Shown: positions 55,711 through 63,192 of the stretch, piece by piece
Layout of the letters: each line of letters opens with the position of its first letter
Position numbering within the stretch: the stretch's first letter is position 1
Source: a bacterium
GTDB taxonomy: Bacteria; Cyanobacteriota; Vampirovibrionia; Gastranaerophilales; Gastranaerophilaceae
Reading direction: 5' to 3'
Assembly (NCBI GenBank): GCA_017396695.1
Contig: JAFQLC010000003.1
Span: forward strand, 90,464-154,463
DNA length: 64,000 bases
Program-made: the position numbers and the translations under genes
Notes under the pieces: model-generated
Databases searched by the model: none
What the model was told of the DNA's origin: nothing
What the model saw: only the letters and a program-made list of their open reading frames with translations

Positions 55711-58143
55711 TTATAAAAGCGGGAAGTCAGCGTGAGGTGTGATTTCGTCTTTGATTCTTTGGATGAATGCTTTAGATTCTTCACTAGCCACATTCCAGTC
55801 GATAGCACAGATGCCTCTTTGTACCCAAACGAGTTCTTTAAAGAATACATATTGAGAGTTTATAGCCTTTACTTTTGATTCAAAGTAAATGTTTTGAGCG
55901 TCAATAAGTTGGGCAATTGGTGCTTGACCTTTTAAGTATCTAGCTTTAACTGCTTTGTAGTTTTCACCAGATGCAAAGCTTGCTTTGTAGTTTTTCTCAA
56001 TGCTAAAGTAAGCTGAAACCGCTTTGTTGATGACATCGCGAACATGTCTTTCAATTTCAGTTCTAACTTCCATATCTAAATATTTAAGTTGTTCTCTTTC
56101 AGCGTTAACACGAGCAATTTCAGCAATTTTTGTACCGCCTTCGATTGGTTTCCATTGAGCAAAAATACCTAGTCTGAAATTAGTTGCATCAGGAGTGTTA
56201 AGTATTTTATTCAATGGCACATAACCAAGCGCAGTATTTACCGGAAGAGCAGGAATTGGATTAGCAAATTCTCTGTCGAATAATGAAGTGTATTCTAAAG
56301 ATAACACTGCATCAGGAAGAACGAATTTTTGATAATACATTCCTCTTTCAAGCCCTTTCATCTTCATAGCTAATTTTAATTTAGCTAGCTCAGGAGAAAC
56401 TCTGTATGCTTCTTCGATAAGCATTTGAGTGAATTTCTCTAATGATTCTGGGTAAGTTACATAATCAACGATGTGTAATTCACTTGTATAGAATGCTGGG
56501 TTTGAAGTAGCAAGTGGTTCAAGATTGAACATTGTTTTTTGGTCTTTATGCAAAACTTTATTGATTGCAATTTTTAAGTTAGATAAAGCAGCTCTCATTT
56601 CAATAAGGTTTTGTTCTCTTGTGCTAAGCTCAGCAGCCCAACGAAGAGCTTCTTCTTTACCGCATTTGCCCATTTGTTCGCGAACACGAGCAATCGCTAA
56701 GTTTTCTCTTGATTCTTTAACATATTCATTTTGAACTTTAATCATATTTTCAAGCATTAAAGTTTCAATGTATAGAAATGCCGTTTGAAGACCCATTTCT
56801 TGCTCTGTTAAGAATGCTTCTTCTTTAGCAAAATTTAGTTGTTTCTTTTTAAGTAAGATATTTGTAACAAGTGCCGGTGAGTAGATTACTTGATCTAAGC
56901 CCATTTTAAACACACCTGTTTTTTCAGGAATTGATAATTTAGCTGAATCAGCATAATCTTCGTTGTATTGTTGATAACCAACCGTAAATGAAATTGTTGG
57001 TAAATATCTCAATACCGCAGAAACTGCCGATCTTCTTGCAGCTTTAACAAGTGCATGTTTTTGTTTGATATCTAGGTTATCATTTCTGATATCATTAAAC
57101 ACTGAAGTAAGTGTAAATGTTTGCGGTTTTTTAGAAGATATCATTTCAGCTTGAACAGCAACCCTTAAAGGAACTTGCCAGCCGATGATATCAGCCGTAT
57201 CTTTGTTAATGTGGAAAACTTGGTCTTCATAGAATTGAACTTGTTGCGGTTTTGTTTTATGACCGGCAAGAACACCACGAATATTAACTGAAGTTGCTTC
57301 AGCTAATTTTCTATCTACATCTAGTGCACTTGTGCCAAGTAAAACACCAAGTTCAACATCTTCTTTACCAAGAGTTGAGAATGATGGTAAGTGTTGAGCA
57401 TTAACAGCATCAATAACTTGTTTTCTTTGTTCAGTTGTTAAGTTGAACATAGGAGTGAAAACAACTGCGCTGTATTTTCCAGCTGAGATGTCTGAAATCA
57501 CAGAAGCAACTTTTGCTTGTGAAACAGGAACAGCAACTGCATTCATACCAGCAAGTTTTTCAGCTGAAACTTTTTTCCAAGCATCTGCTGATTTTGTTTT
57601 ATAGAAGTTTTCATTAATAAGAACTGCAACTTCTTTATCGAAATCAAAGAACTTGTCAAAAGTTTTAATACCTTTAATTGATTGTTGAACTGGGTTAAAG
57701 AAGTCGTCACCGAAATCTCTTAGACCATATTGGTCAATTGTAACAACCATTTTTTTCTTGTTGTTAGTATTGTTTAAATACTTAGTTGAAAGGTAGCCAA
57801 GAGAAACCACCATGTTTGCGTTTGATGCAAGTGCTTTATCAGAAGCAGCTTTAGCGCCTGCTTTTGTCCAGTCGCCTACATAAACATTTTTTGAATCAAA
57901 TACTGGTTTGTAATCTGGAGCAGTAAGTTTTGTGATTGCATTTTTGAAGTGACCCAAAACAGCTGCGTTTTTGTCAGATGGACCATCGAATACAAAAGCG
58001 TATTTGATTGTTGAAGCATTAGGTGCATACTTAATGCTTTTCAAATCATCTGCTTTCACTTTACCCAACACAGTGCTTGCCATAGCAGCAGGTTGTGAAA
58101 CAAAGAATAAAGTAAGCAAGAGTGCCGTAATAATTTTTTTCAT
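55711..58143 (-). CDS. TolC-type outer-membrane protein fused to a substrate-binding-like domain
   Basis: 810 residues from the ATG at 58143 (GGAG upstream). A signal peptide (about 1-22, MKKIITALLLTLFFVSQPAA) is followed by a periplasmic-binding-protein-like domain (about 40-325, with VVSLGYLSTKYL and YSAVVFTPMFNLTTEQRKQ) of the ABC substrate-binding type. The C-terminal part (about 345-790) is a TolC/OEP fold with long helices (REQNLIEMRAALSNLKIAIN, YFESKVKAINSQYVFFKELV). TolC proteins form the outer-membrane duct of efflux or type I secretion. The fusion suggests ligand sensing or gating coupled to export; no inner-membrane pump is adjacent. The divergent TetR gene may control it. Confidence 0.85.
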   Translation of the reverse strand: MKKIITALLLTLFFVSQPAAMASTVLGKVKADDLKSIKYAPNASTIKYAFVFDGPSDKNAAVLGHFKNAITKLTAPDYKPVFDSKNVYVGDWTKAGAKAASDKALASNANMVVSLGYLSTKYLNNTNNKKKMVVTIDQYGLRDFGDDFFNPVQQSIKGIKTFDKFFDFDKEVAVLINENFYKTKSADAWKKVSAEKLAGMNAVAVPVSQAKVASVISDISAGKYSAVVFTPMFNLTTEQRKQVIDAVNAQHLPSFSTLGKEDVELGVLLGTSALDVDRKLAEATSVNIRGVLAGHKTKPQQVQFYEDQVFHINKDTADIIGWQVPLRVAVQAEMISSKKPQTFTLTSVFNDIRNDNLDIKQKHALVKAARRSAVSAVLRYLPTISFTVGYQQYNEDYADSAKLSIPEKTGVFKMGLDQVIYSPALVTNILLKKKQLNFAKEEAFLTEQEMGLQTAFLYIETLMLENMIKVQNEYVKESRENLAIARVREQMGKCGKEEALRWAAELSTREQNLIEMRAALSNLKIAINKVLHKDQKTMFNLEPLATSNPAFYTSELHIVDYVTYPESLEKFTQMLIEEAYRVSPELAKLKLAMKMKGLERGMYYQKFVLPDAVLSLEYTSLFDREFANPIPALPVNTALGYVPLNKILNTPDATNFRLGIFAQWKPIEGGTKIAEIARVNAEREQLKYLDMEVRTEIERHVRDVINKAVSAYFSIEKNYKASFASGENYKAVKARYLKGQAPIAQLIDAQNIYFESKVKAINSQYVFFKELVWVQRGICAIDWNVASEESKAFIQRIKDEITPHADFPLL

Positions 58144-58328
58144 AGTTAACTCCAACTTTATGTCTTATAACTTATTACCCCAAAGTTATAACAAACATAT
58201 AAATATGCAAGAATATTAAAAGTGTAAAGTTGTCAAAATTCGCTTATAGCTTGATTTTTTGAAAAATATGTCAATTGGTCAGGTGATTAAATAGTGTACA
58301 AAAAAATATTTTATTGTATCATTTTCAC

Positions 58329-58988
58329 ATGGCAGGTGAAGTTAAAAAATCAGAAATAACAAAAAGAAAAATAATGCAATCAGCAATCAGACTTTTTGCA
58401 CAGAAAGACTTTGCATCGGTTGGCACAAGGGAAATTGCAAGCGATGCAGGAGTTAATTTAAGTTTAATTTCATATTATTTTTCATCAAAAGAAAATCTAT
58501 ATACAACAATTATTAACTATATTGTTAATTTAGGTCTCGAATATTTAAGCGATGTAATTAAAGCTGCAGACAACATCAATTACATGACAAAAGAAGAAAA
58601 AATTGAAGCCTATATTAATATATATGCAAGGTACATTGAATTTGTCTATTCCGAAAAAGTTTCGGATAATTTTGTAATGTTAATGATTAAAGAACAAGGA
58701 ATTACAGGTTCTGAATTTGGTCAAATATACAGAAAGAAAAGTTTAATATTATATGGAGCGCTTGCAAAAATCTTAGCCTCAATATTAAACAAAAAAACAA
58801 CAGACCCTAAAGTAACTTTTGAAATATGTAAAACGATGGGAGAAATCCTGTCGTATAAATTCTTAAAAAGAATTGTTTTCCAAGGAATAGACAGACAACA
58901 ATATACAAAAGAAGACATAGAACTCATAAAAGAAATTCTGCACGATCAAATTAGACTATCAATTGAAAACATAATTAACAATAAATAG
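58329..58988 (+). CDS. TetR/AcrR-family transcriptional regulator
   Basis: 219 residues from the ATG at 58329; a TTG five codons upstream is the alternative. The N-terminal helix-turn-helix is SAIRLFAQKDFASVGTREIA, then SDAGVNLSLISYYFSSKENL (about 16-56), typical TetR. The C-terminal ligand domain is divergent. No clear ribosome site, so the message may be short-leadered. It is divergent from the TolC-type gene (185 bases) and upstream of the two tandem paralogues, so it may control either. No convincing operator palindrome could be pinned down. Confidence 0.88.
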   Translation: MAGEVKKSEITKRKIMQSAIRLFAQKDFASVGTREIASDAGVNLSLISYYFSSKENLYTTIINYIVNLGLEYLSDVIKAADNINYMTKEEKIEAYINIYARYIEFVYSEKVSDNFVMLMIKEQGITGSEFGQIYRKKSLILYGALAKILASILNKKTTDPKVTFEICKTMGEILSYKFLKRIVFQGIDRQQYTKEDIELIKEILHDQIRLSIENIINNK

Positions 58989-59011
58989 ATTTTCAAAAAA
59001 GGGAGAAGGAA

Positions 59012-59482
59012 ATGAGAATAGGCAAAATTAACACAACAGGCTTTAAGGGCTTATATGAAATCAAAAACAAAACCCTCTCAAGCACAGCAAAAAGCATTCC
59101 AGCAAATGATTTAGAAAAAGACAGCATGAAGCTAGAATTTGCAGAAGTTGTTTACCGCCCATTTATGGGAGAAAAGATAGATTTAGCAAAAATTAAAGCA
59201 AACGTATCAGCAGGCGCACTCGAACATGGCTACACAGCCCCTGGCGACCATTATTACCTAAACGCAGTTGTTCCTGAAATATATCTTGGGGAAACTCTAA
59301 ATTTCACACAAGACGAATGGGAAAGAGTGACTGGCAAAAACATCAAGGATGAAATAGTTACAAAAGAAGCACTCATTGGAAAACTTGAAGATAGAGGCAA
59401 CCGCATCACTGAACTTTCTCCAAAACAAGCTGAAGAAATTAAAACTGCAAACAATTTTAAATCAGTTTCCAAAGCGGTATAA
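59012..59482 (+). CDS. Uncharacterised I/F-motif protein, tandem paralogue A
   Basis: 156 residues starting MRIGKINTTGFKGLYEIKN, carrying the short N-terminal motif. It is clearly related to the next gene: shared FKG(L/I)Y start, PA(N/S)D, VYRPF/TYRPF (about 47-51), the VVP-I--G--LN segment and TQDEWER (about 99-106). Predicted mixed alpha/beta, with no signal peptide or membrane helix. RBS GGGAGAAGG. It follows the TetR gene by 23 bases and may be cotranscribed. Function unknown. Confidence 0.75.
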   Translation: MRIGKINTTGFKGLYEIKNKTLSSTAKSIPANDLEKDSMKLEFAEVVYRPFMGEKIDLAKIKANVSAGALEHGYTAPGDHYYLNAVVPEIYLGETLNFTQDEWERVTGKNIKDEIVTKEALIGKLEDRGNRITELSPKQAEEIKTANNFKSVSKAV

Positions 59483-59605
59483 AAAATCTATAAATAAATT
59501 AACATTTCTTAACACACTAACAATTAATAAATTTTAGGTGTTTTATAAAGTTGCAAATAAGAAAAGTTGTTAATTTTATATAGTTGTTAATCAAAGGAGA
59601 AAAAA

Positions 59606-60046
59606 ATGAAACTAGGAAGCATTAGCCCAATGAACTTTAAAGGAATCTACAAAGTAGAAGGACAAAATTGCAATTTGAATGCAAAAAATGTACCAGCAAG
59701 TGATTGGGAAAAAGGTAACGAAGATTTAACTTATGTTAACTTAACATATCGTCCATTTATTGACGAAGTTGTTGACGAAAAGAAAATCAAAGCAGCAATT
59801 CCTGGTGTATTAGTTCAACACTACTATGAAGCAGGTGATAAATATTGTGCAAGCGCAGTTGTTCCAAAAATTACAGTTGGCAAAGCTCTAAACTGCACTC
59901 AAGACGAATGGGAAAGAGCTAATGAAAAGAAAGCAGAAAGCACAATTCCAACACTTAAAGATTTTGCTCATTGTGTTCATGATATAGAAGCTCAAACAAG
60001 AACTTTAACAGAAGCAGAAGAACAAGCAATCATAGAAGCTAACTAG
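59606..60046 (+). CDS. Uncharacterised I/F-motif protein, tandem paralogue B
   Basis: 146 residues starting MKLGSISPMNFKGIYKVEG. It shares the motif and the whole domain with the preceding gene, including TYRPF, AVVPKITVGKALNC and TQDEWERA, but diverges elsewhere, so the duplication is old. RBS AAAGGAG. A gap of 123 bases separates it from the first copy, so it may have its own promoter; a terminator follows. Four cysteines, mainly in the middle, are absent from copy A. Function unknown. Confidence 0.78.
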   Translation: MKLGSISPMNFKGIYKVEGQNCNLNAKNVPASDWEKGNEDLTYVNLTYRPFIDEVVDEKKIKAAIPGVLVQHYYEAGDKYCASAVVPKITVGKALNCTQDEWERANEKKAESTIPTLKDFAHCVHDIEAQTRTLTEAEEQAIIEAN

Positions 60047-60065
60047 TTAATCATATAACAAGATA

Positions 60066-60094
60066 TAAAAAGCCGCTCAACTAGCGGCTTTTTT
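60066..60094 (+). terminator. Terminator after the tandem paralogues
   Basis: AGCCGCT/AGCGGCT stem (7 bp) with a 5-base loop, followed by six T residues. Confidence 0.92.
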
Positions 60095-60121
60095 GTTGTT
60101 TAAATTTTTTTTAAAAAAAAT

Positions 60122-60145
60122 GAACAAATAAAAAATTTCCTCGTT
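60122..60145 (+). promoter_or_regulatory. Candidate ECF-sigma promoter of the sigma operon
   Basis: GAAC (60122-60125), 16 bases, CGTT (60142-60145). ECF sigma factors typically recognise a GAAC-type -35 and a CGT-type -10 at about this spacing. It lies 28 bases before the first gene and after a terminator, so it could be the autoregulated promoter. Short motifs, so chance is possible. Confidence 0.4.
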
Positions 60146-60173
60146 TAAGAAAGTGTAGCAAATGGAGAATGAT

Positions 60174-60479
60174 ATGAAAAAGAAAAATTATATAATCCCA
60201 ATTGCATGCCTTGCGCTCTTTCTAACACTCCAAGCGCCATCCGATGCAAGACCAGATAAAGGAGGGGGCGGACACGGCCCAAAACCACCGGCACACTCGG
60301 GGCATAAGCATAAACCAAAACCACCAAGACATCACAATTCGCACATTAACATTCATTACAGATACTCAAGCCCATGTAACGCACACTGGCGCTATGATTG
60401 TTACAAATGCTACCATAGGCATCATCGACATCATAGAGGATTTTTTGGAAGCGGTTTAGGTTTTACAATATTCCTATAA
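60174..60479 (+). CDS. Small exported His/Pro/Gly-rich protein, possible metal binder
   Basis: 101 residues from the ATG at 60174 (GGAG upstream; the in-frame ATG at 60162 is less likely). A signal peptide (about 1-24, IIPIACLALFLTLQAPSDA) leads into PDKGGGGHGPKPPAHSGHKH and many histidines (HRHHRHHRG near the end) plus two cysteines (DCYKCYH). This composition suits Zn, Ni or Cu binding or buffering. First gene of the ECF sigma operon. Metal binding is inference. Confidence 0.75.
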   Translation: MKKKNYIIPIACLALFLTLQAPSDARPDKGGGGHGPKPPAHSGHKHKPKPPRHHNSHINIHYRYSSPCNAHWRYDCYKCYHRHHRHHRGFFGSGLGFTIFL

Positions 60480-60517
60480 AAAGATAAGATAAAATAATAA
60501 AAACAGGTAGAAAAAAA

Positions 60518-60757
60518 ATGGAAAACATCTCAGAAATTTTAAAAGAAGCAAAACCCTTATACATCAAAAGAAAAAAAGAACAAGCAACTGCAAAATACAT
60601 TCTTAGTGTGATGTTCACCGCATTTCTTGTTGGAAGTTTTACAGTCGGCATAAATGCATATGACGAACAAATTGCAAATGCAAATTACGAAACTTCTATC
60701 ATTGAGGAAATGGGTTTACCTGTTGATGAATATGGACTCTTATCATTTGAATACTAA
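60518..60757 (+). CDS. Tiny single-pass membrane protein, candidate anti-sigma factor
   Basis: 79 residues. A charged cytoplasmic N-terminus of about 24 residues (ENISEILKEAKPLYIKRKKE), one membrane helix (about 27-45, YILSVMFTAFLVGSFTVGI) and a 32-residue acidic outer tail. It lies 14 bases before an ECF sigma gene, the usual position and topology for a small anti-sigma of CnrY type. No zinc-binding anti-sigma motif is visible. Assignment rests on context. Confidence 0.7.
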   Translation: MENISEILKEAKPLYIKRKKEQATAKYILSVMFTAFLVGSFTVGINAYDEQIANANYETSIIEEMGLPVDEYGLLSFEY

Positions 60758-60771
60758 TAGGCGGAAGAAAC

Positions 60772-61260
60772 TTGAAAACAATAATAGAAGAAAATAAATA
60801 CAGAATTAAAACAATAATCCAATATATGACAGGATACCAAAACGAAGATATAGAACAAGAAATTTATATCAAAATTTGGAAAAACCTCGAAAGATATCAA
60901 GCTGGCACAAATTTTAGTGCTTGGATTAAAACACTAGCTTCTAACGTTTGTAAAGACTTCCTGAAATCAAAAGCCCATAAAACAGATTCTCTCAAAATAG
61001 ATGATGAAACAGCACTTGAAAACATAAAGGATAAAAACAATCCGCAAAAAATCTTAGACTCAAAAATGAGACAAAAAATAATACTAAAAGCAGTCGACTC
61101 GCTTCCAAAAAAAATGAAAGATGTGATTTACCTTTATGAATTTGAAGAAAAAAGTTATACAGAAATTTCTAAAAAATTAAATATTCCAGAAGGAACAGTT
61201 AAATCAAGATTAAATAACGCGCGAAAAATTCTTGCAAATGTATTAGAAAAAATATTATAG
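60772..61260 (+). CDS. ECF-subfamily RNA polymerase sigma factor
   Basis: 162 residues from a TTG at 60772 with GGAAG upstream. Region 2 includes NEDIEQEIYIKIWKNLERYQ and TNFSAWIKTLASNVCKDFLK (about 23-66). Region 4 has the HTH: DVIYLYEFEEKSYTEISKKL, then NIPEGTVKSRLNNARKIL (about 119-156). It directs RNA polymerase to stress promoters. It sits between a candidate anti-sigma and a CpxP-like protein. Regulon unknown; autoregulation is suggested by the candidate promoter at 60122. Confidence 0.92.
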   Translation: MKTIIEENKYRIKTIIQYMTGYQNEDIEQEIYIKIWKNLERYQAGTNFSAWIKTLASNVCKDFLKSKAHKTDSLKIDDETALENIKDKNNPQKILDSKMRQKIILKAVDSLPKKMKDVIYLYEFEEKSYTEISKKLNIPEGTVKSRLNNARKILANVLEKIL

Positions 61261-61270
61261 GAGAAAAATT

Positions 61271-61843
61271 ATGAATAAAAAATTATTAAGCATAACACTA
61301 GGACTCATTATGACTATGGCTTGCGCGACAACGGCATTCGCTTCAGAAGACAATTTCAAACCAAATTGCAAGCAACCACCTTGCAAAATGATGAAACACA
61401 ATCCGCATCATAAAAAAATTATGCACAAAAAAATGATTGCAGAACAAAAAAAGCTCGATGAAATTCTTAAACTTACACCTGAACAAAAAGATAAATTAAA
61501 CAAAAACAAAGAAGAATCAAAAGCAAAAATGAAACCAATTATGCAAAAAATGTCTAAGAAAAAATATCAGCTAGAGCAAGTTATGCTATCTGACGCAAGC
61601 AAAGAAACCAAAAAGAAAAAAGCAATCAAAATTAAAAAAGAAATGCGTGAACTCAAAATTCAAGCAGACACTATCAGAAAAAATGATTTCAAATTCTTTA
61701 TCTCAACGCTTGATGAAACCCAAAAAGCTGAATTTGATAAATATATGAAAGAAAAGAAAGAACAAAGAAAAGCAAAATTCAACAAAAAACCTTGCAAAAA
61801 ACACAAACCAATGCCACTACCATTAAAAGATACAGAAAAATAG
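61271..61843 (+). CDS. Periplasmic CpxP/Spy/CnrX-like metal- or stress-responsive protein
   Basis: 190 residues. A signal peptide (about 1-24, LLSITLGLIMTMACATTAFA) precedes a Cys/His/Met-rich segment (NCKQPPCKMM, HNPHHKKIMHKKM, about 32-56) and then a long helical, Lys-rich hairpin with the two LTxxQ-type motifs LTPEQKDKL (about 73) and LDETQKAEF (about 152). This is the layout of Spy/CpxP and the metal sensor CnrX. In CnrYXH such a protein releases the sigma factor when metal binds. RBS GGAG. Specific ligand unknown. Confidence 0.82.
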   Translation: MNKKLLSITLGLIMTMACATTAFASEDNFKPNCKQPPCKMMKHNPHHKKIMHKKMIAEQKKLDEILKLTPEQKDKLNKNKEESKAKMKPIMQKMSKKKYQLEQVMLSDASKETKKKKAIKIKKEMRELKIQADTIRKNDFKFFISTLDETQKAEFDKYMKEKKEQRKAKFNKKPCKKHKPMPLPLKDTEK

Positions 61844-61853
61844 TCCAATCACA

Positions 61854-61884
61854 AATGCCCTTCAAAACAGAAGGGCATTTTTTT
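61854..61884 (+). terminator. Terminator of the sigma operon
   Basis: AATGCCCTT/AAGGGCATT stem (9 bp) with an 8-base loop, followed by seven T residues. Confidence 0.92.
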
Positions 61885-61887
61885 AAA

Positions 61888-62439
61888 TTAGATTTCTTTA
61901 ATTATCTGCATAAGAAGATGAATAATTGCCATATGGCAATCTTGAACAATTTGCATATTATTAACAGGGGCTAAAATTGAATGTTGTGCTACTTTTATTA
62001 ATTTACCACCATCAAACCCAGTCATTGCAACAGTTATTGCGCCATTTTGGTTTGCGTATTCAACGGCATTTAAAACATTTTTAGAATTTCCACTACCTGA
62101 AATTGCGACAACGACATCGCCCTTAGATAAAAAGTTTTTCAATTGTTCAGAAAAAATTAAATCAAAATTCATATCATTAGCATAGGCAGTAAGGGTTGCA
62201 AAATTATCTGCCAAGGAAACAACCTTAAACCTTTTCCCCGAAGCACTTGCTACATCTTTTACAAAATCACATACAAAGTGGGATGCAATTGAAGTTGAAC
62301 CACCATTGCCAAGAACATAGATGGTATTTTTACCTTCAGTATTTGAGATGATTTCTGCAAATTTTATAATATCATCTTTACTAATTTTATCTAAAGTATC
62401 TTTCAAATTTGAAAAATATTTATCAATGCGAGATTTCAT
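61888..62439 (-). CDS. gmhA: SIS-domain phosphosugar isomerase, GmhA-like
   Basis: 183 residues of a single SIS domain: NTIYVLGNGGSTSIASHFVC (about 38-57), VSLADNFATLTAYANDMNFD, ISGSGNSKNVLNAVEYANQN and QIVQDCHMAIIHLLMQ. Length and motifs match sedoheptulose-7-phosphate isomerase GmhA, which makes the heptose precursor of LPS inner core, though DiaA-type regulators share the fold. kdsA and lpxK elsewhere in the window support LPS. RBS AAAGGAG. Confidence 0.8.
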   Translation of the reverse strand: MKSRIDKYFSNLKDTLDKISKDDIIKFAEIISNTEGKNTIYVLGNGGSTSIASHFVCDFVKDVASASGKRFKVVSLADNFATLTAYANDMNFDLIFSEQLKNFLSKGDVVVAISGSGNSKNVLNAVEYANQNGAITVAMTGFDGGKLIKVAQHSILAPVNNMQIVQDCHMAIIHLLMQIIKEI

Positions 62440-62548
62440 TTTTTCTCCTTTGCCCCATTTTACATTTTATTCAAAACTAGTGTCAAGAAAATTGCATTCT
62501 TGGCTTTATAATGTAAAATTAAATTTCAAAATAAATTTGGTGAGGAAA

Positions 62549-63118
62549 ATGAAAAAATTAATTATATTATTATTTTTACAGTTATTTTTAATTACACCTT
62601 CCTTTGCGCAAGACAATGAGCAAGAACCAACAAAGTTTGAATTATACATCCAAAAACAAGTTGAATATATGGATTTAACAGGCTTTATTCAGGCAACAAT
62701 TGAAAATGACACTGCACATATAAAAAAATTATTCGAAAACGGGCTCAAACCAGATGACACAATAGGCGGTGTCCCACATATATTTTACGCAATATATTTA
62801 GATAAACCCCAAGTGCTCGATTTGATTTTGTCGTATGGCGGAAATCCAAACAAAACATGCTTCAAGGAATCTCCTTTACATTTTTGCATTTACCTTAAAA
62901 GAAAAAATTGCTTAAATATTCTCTTGCAATATGGTGCAGATATAAATAAAAAATGCTTAGGAAGAAGTGCGCTCGATTTTGCAATGAGTAAAAAAGAATA
63001 TAAAACAGCGCTACATCTTCTTAAATGTGGCGCACTACCTTCAAGATATACATATAGAAAAGCAAAAAAAGCAGACAATATTGAATTAAAAAGATATCTT
63101 GGAATGAATGTAAATTAA
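62549..63118 (+). CDS. Exported ankyrin-repeat protein
   Basis: 189 residues from the ATG at 62549 (GGTGAGG upstream); the frame is open for 76 more codons upstream without ribosome site. A signal peptide (about 1-20, IILLFLQLFLITPSFA) precedes about four ankyrin repeats (QATIENDTAHIKKLFENGLK, PHIFYAIYLDKPQVLDLIL, SPLHFCIYLKRKNCLNILLQ, ALDFAMSKKEYKTALHLLKC). Ankyrin arrays bind proteins; here probably in the periplasm or outside. Partner unknown. Confidence 0.85.
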   Translation: MKKLIILLFLQLFLITPSFAQDNEQEPTKFELYIQKQVEYMDLTGFIQATIENDTAHIKKLFENGLKPDDTIGGVPHIFYAIYLDKPQVLDLILSYGGNPNKTCFKESPLHFCIYLKRKNCLNILLQYGADINKKCLGRSALDFAMSKKEYKTALHLLKCGALPSRYTYRKAKKADNIELKRYLGMNVN

Positions 63119-63192
63119 TTGTTACATAAATAGCAATTTTTGATATTCAGGAGTTTTACAGATTTTAGTTAGAAGAAGTGAGGCAACACAAC

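Noticed and set aside
58144..58328. TetR operator between the TolC-type gene and the regulator
   Set aside because: Only weak inverted repeats (for example TTGA-N8-TCAA) are visible, below what I would report as a site.
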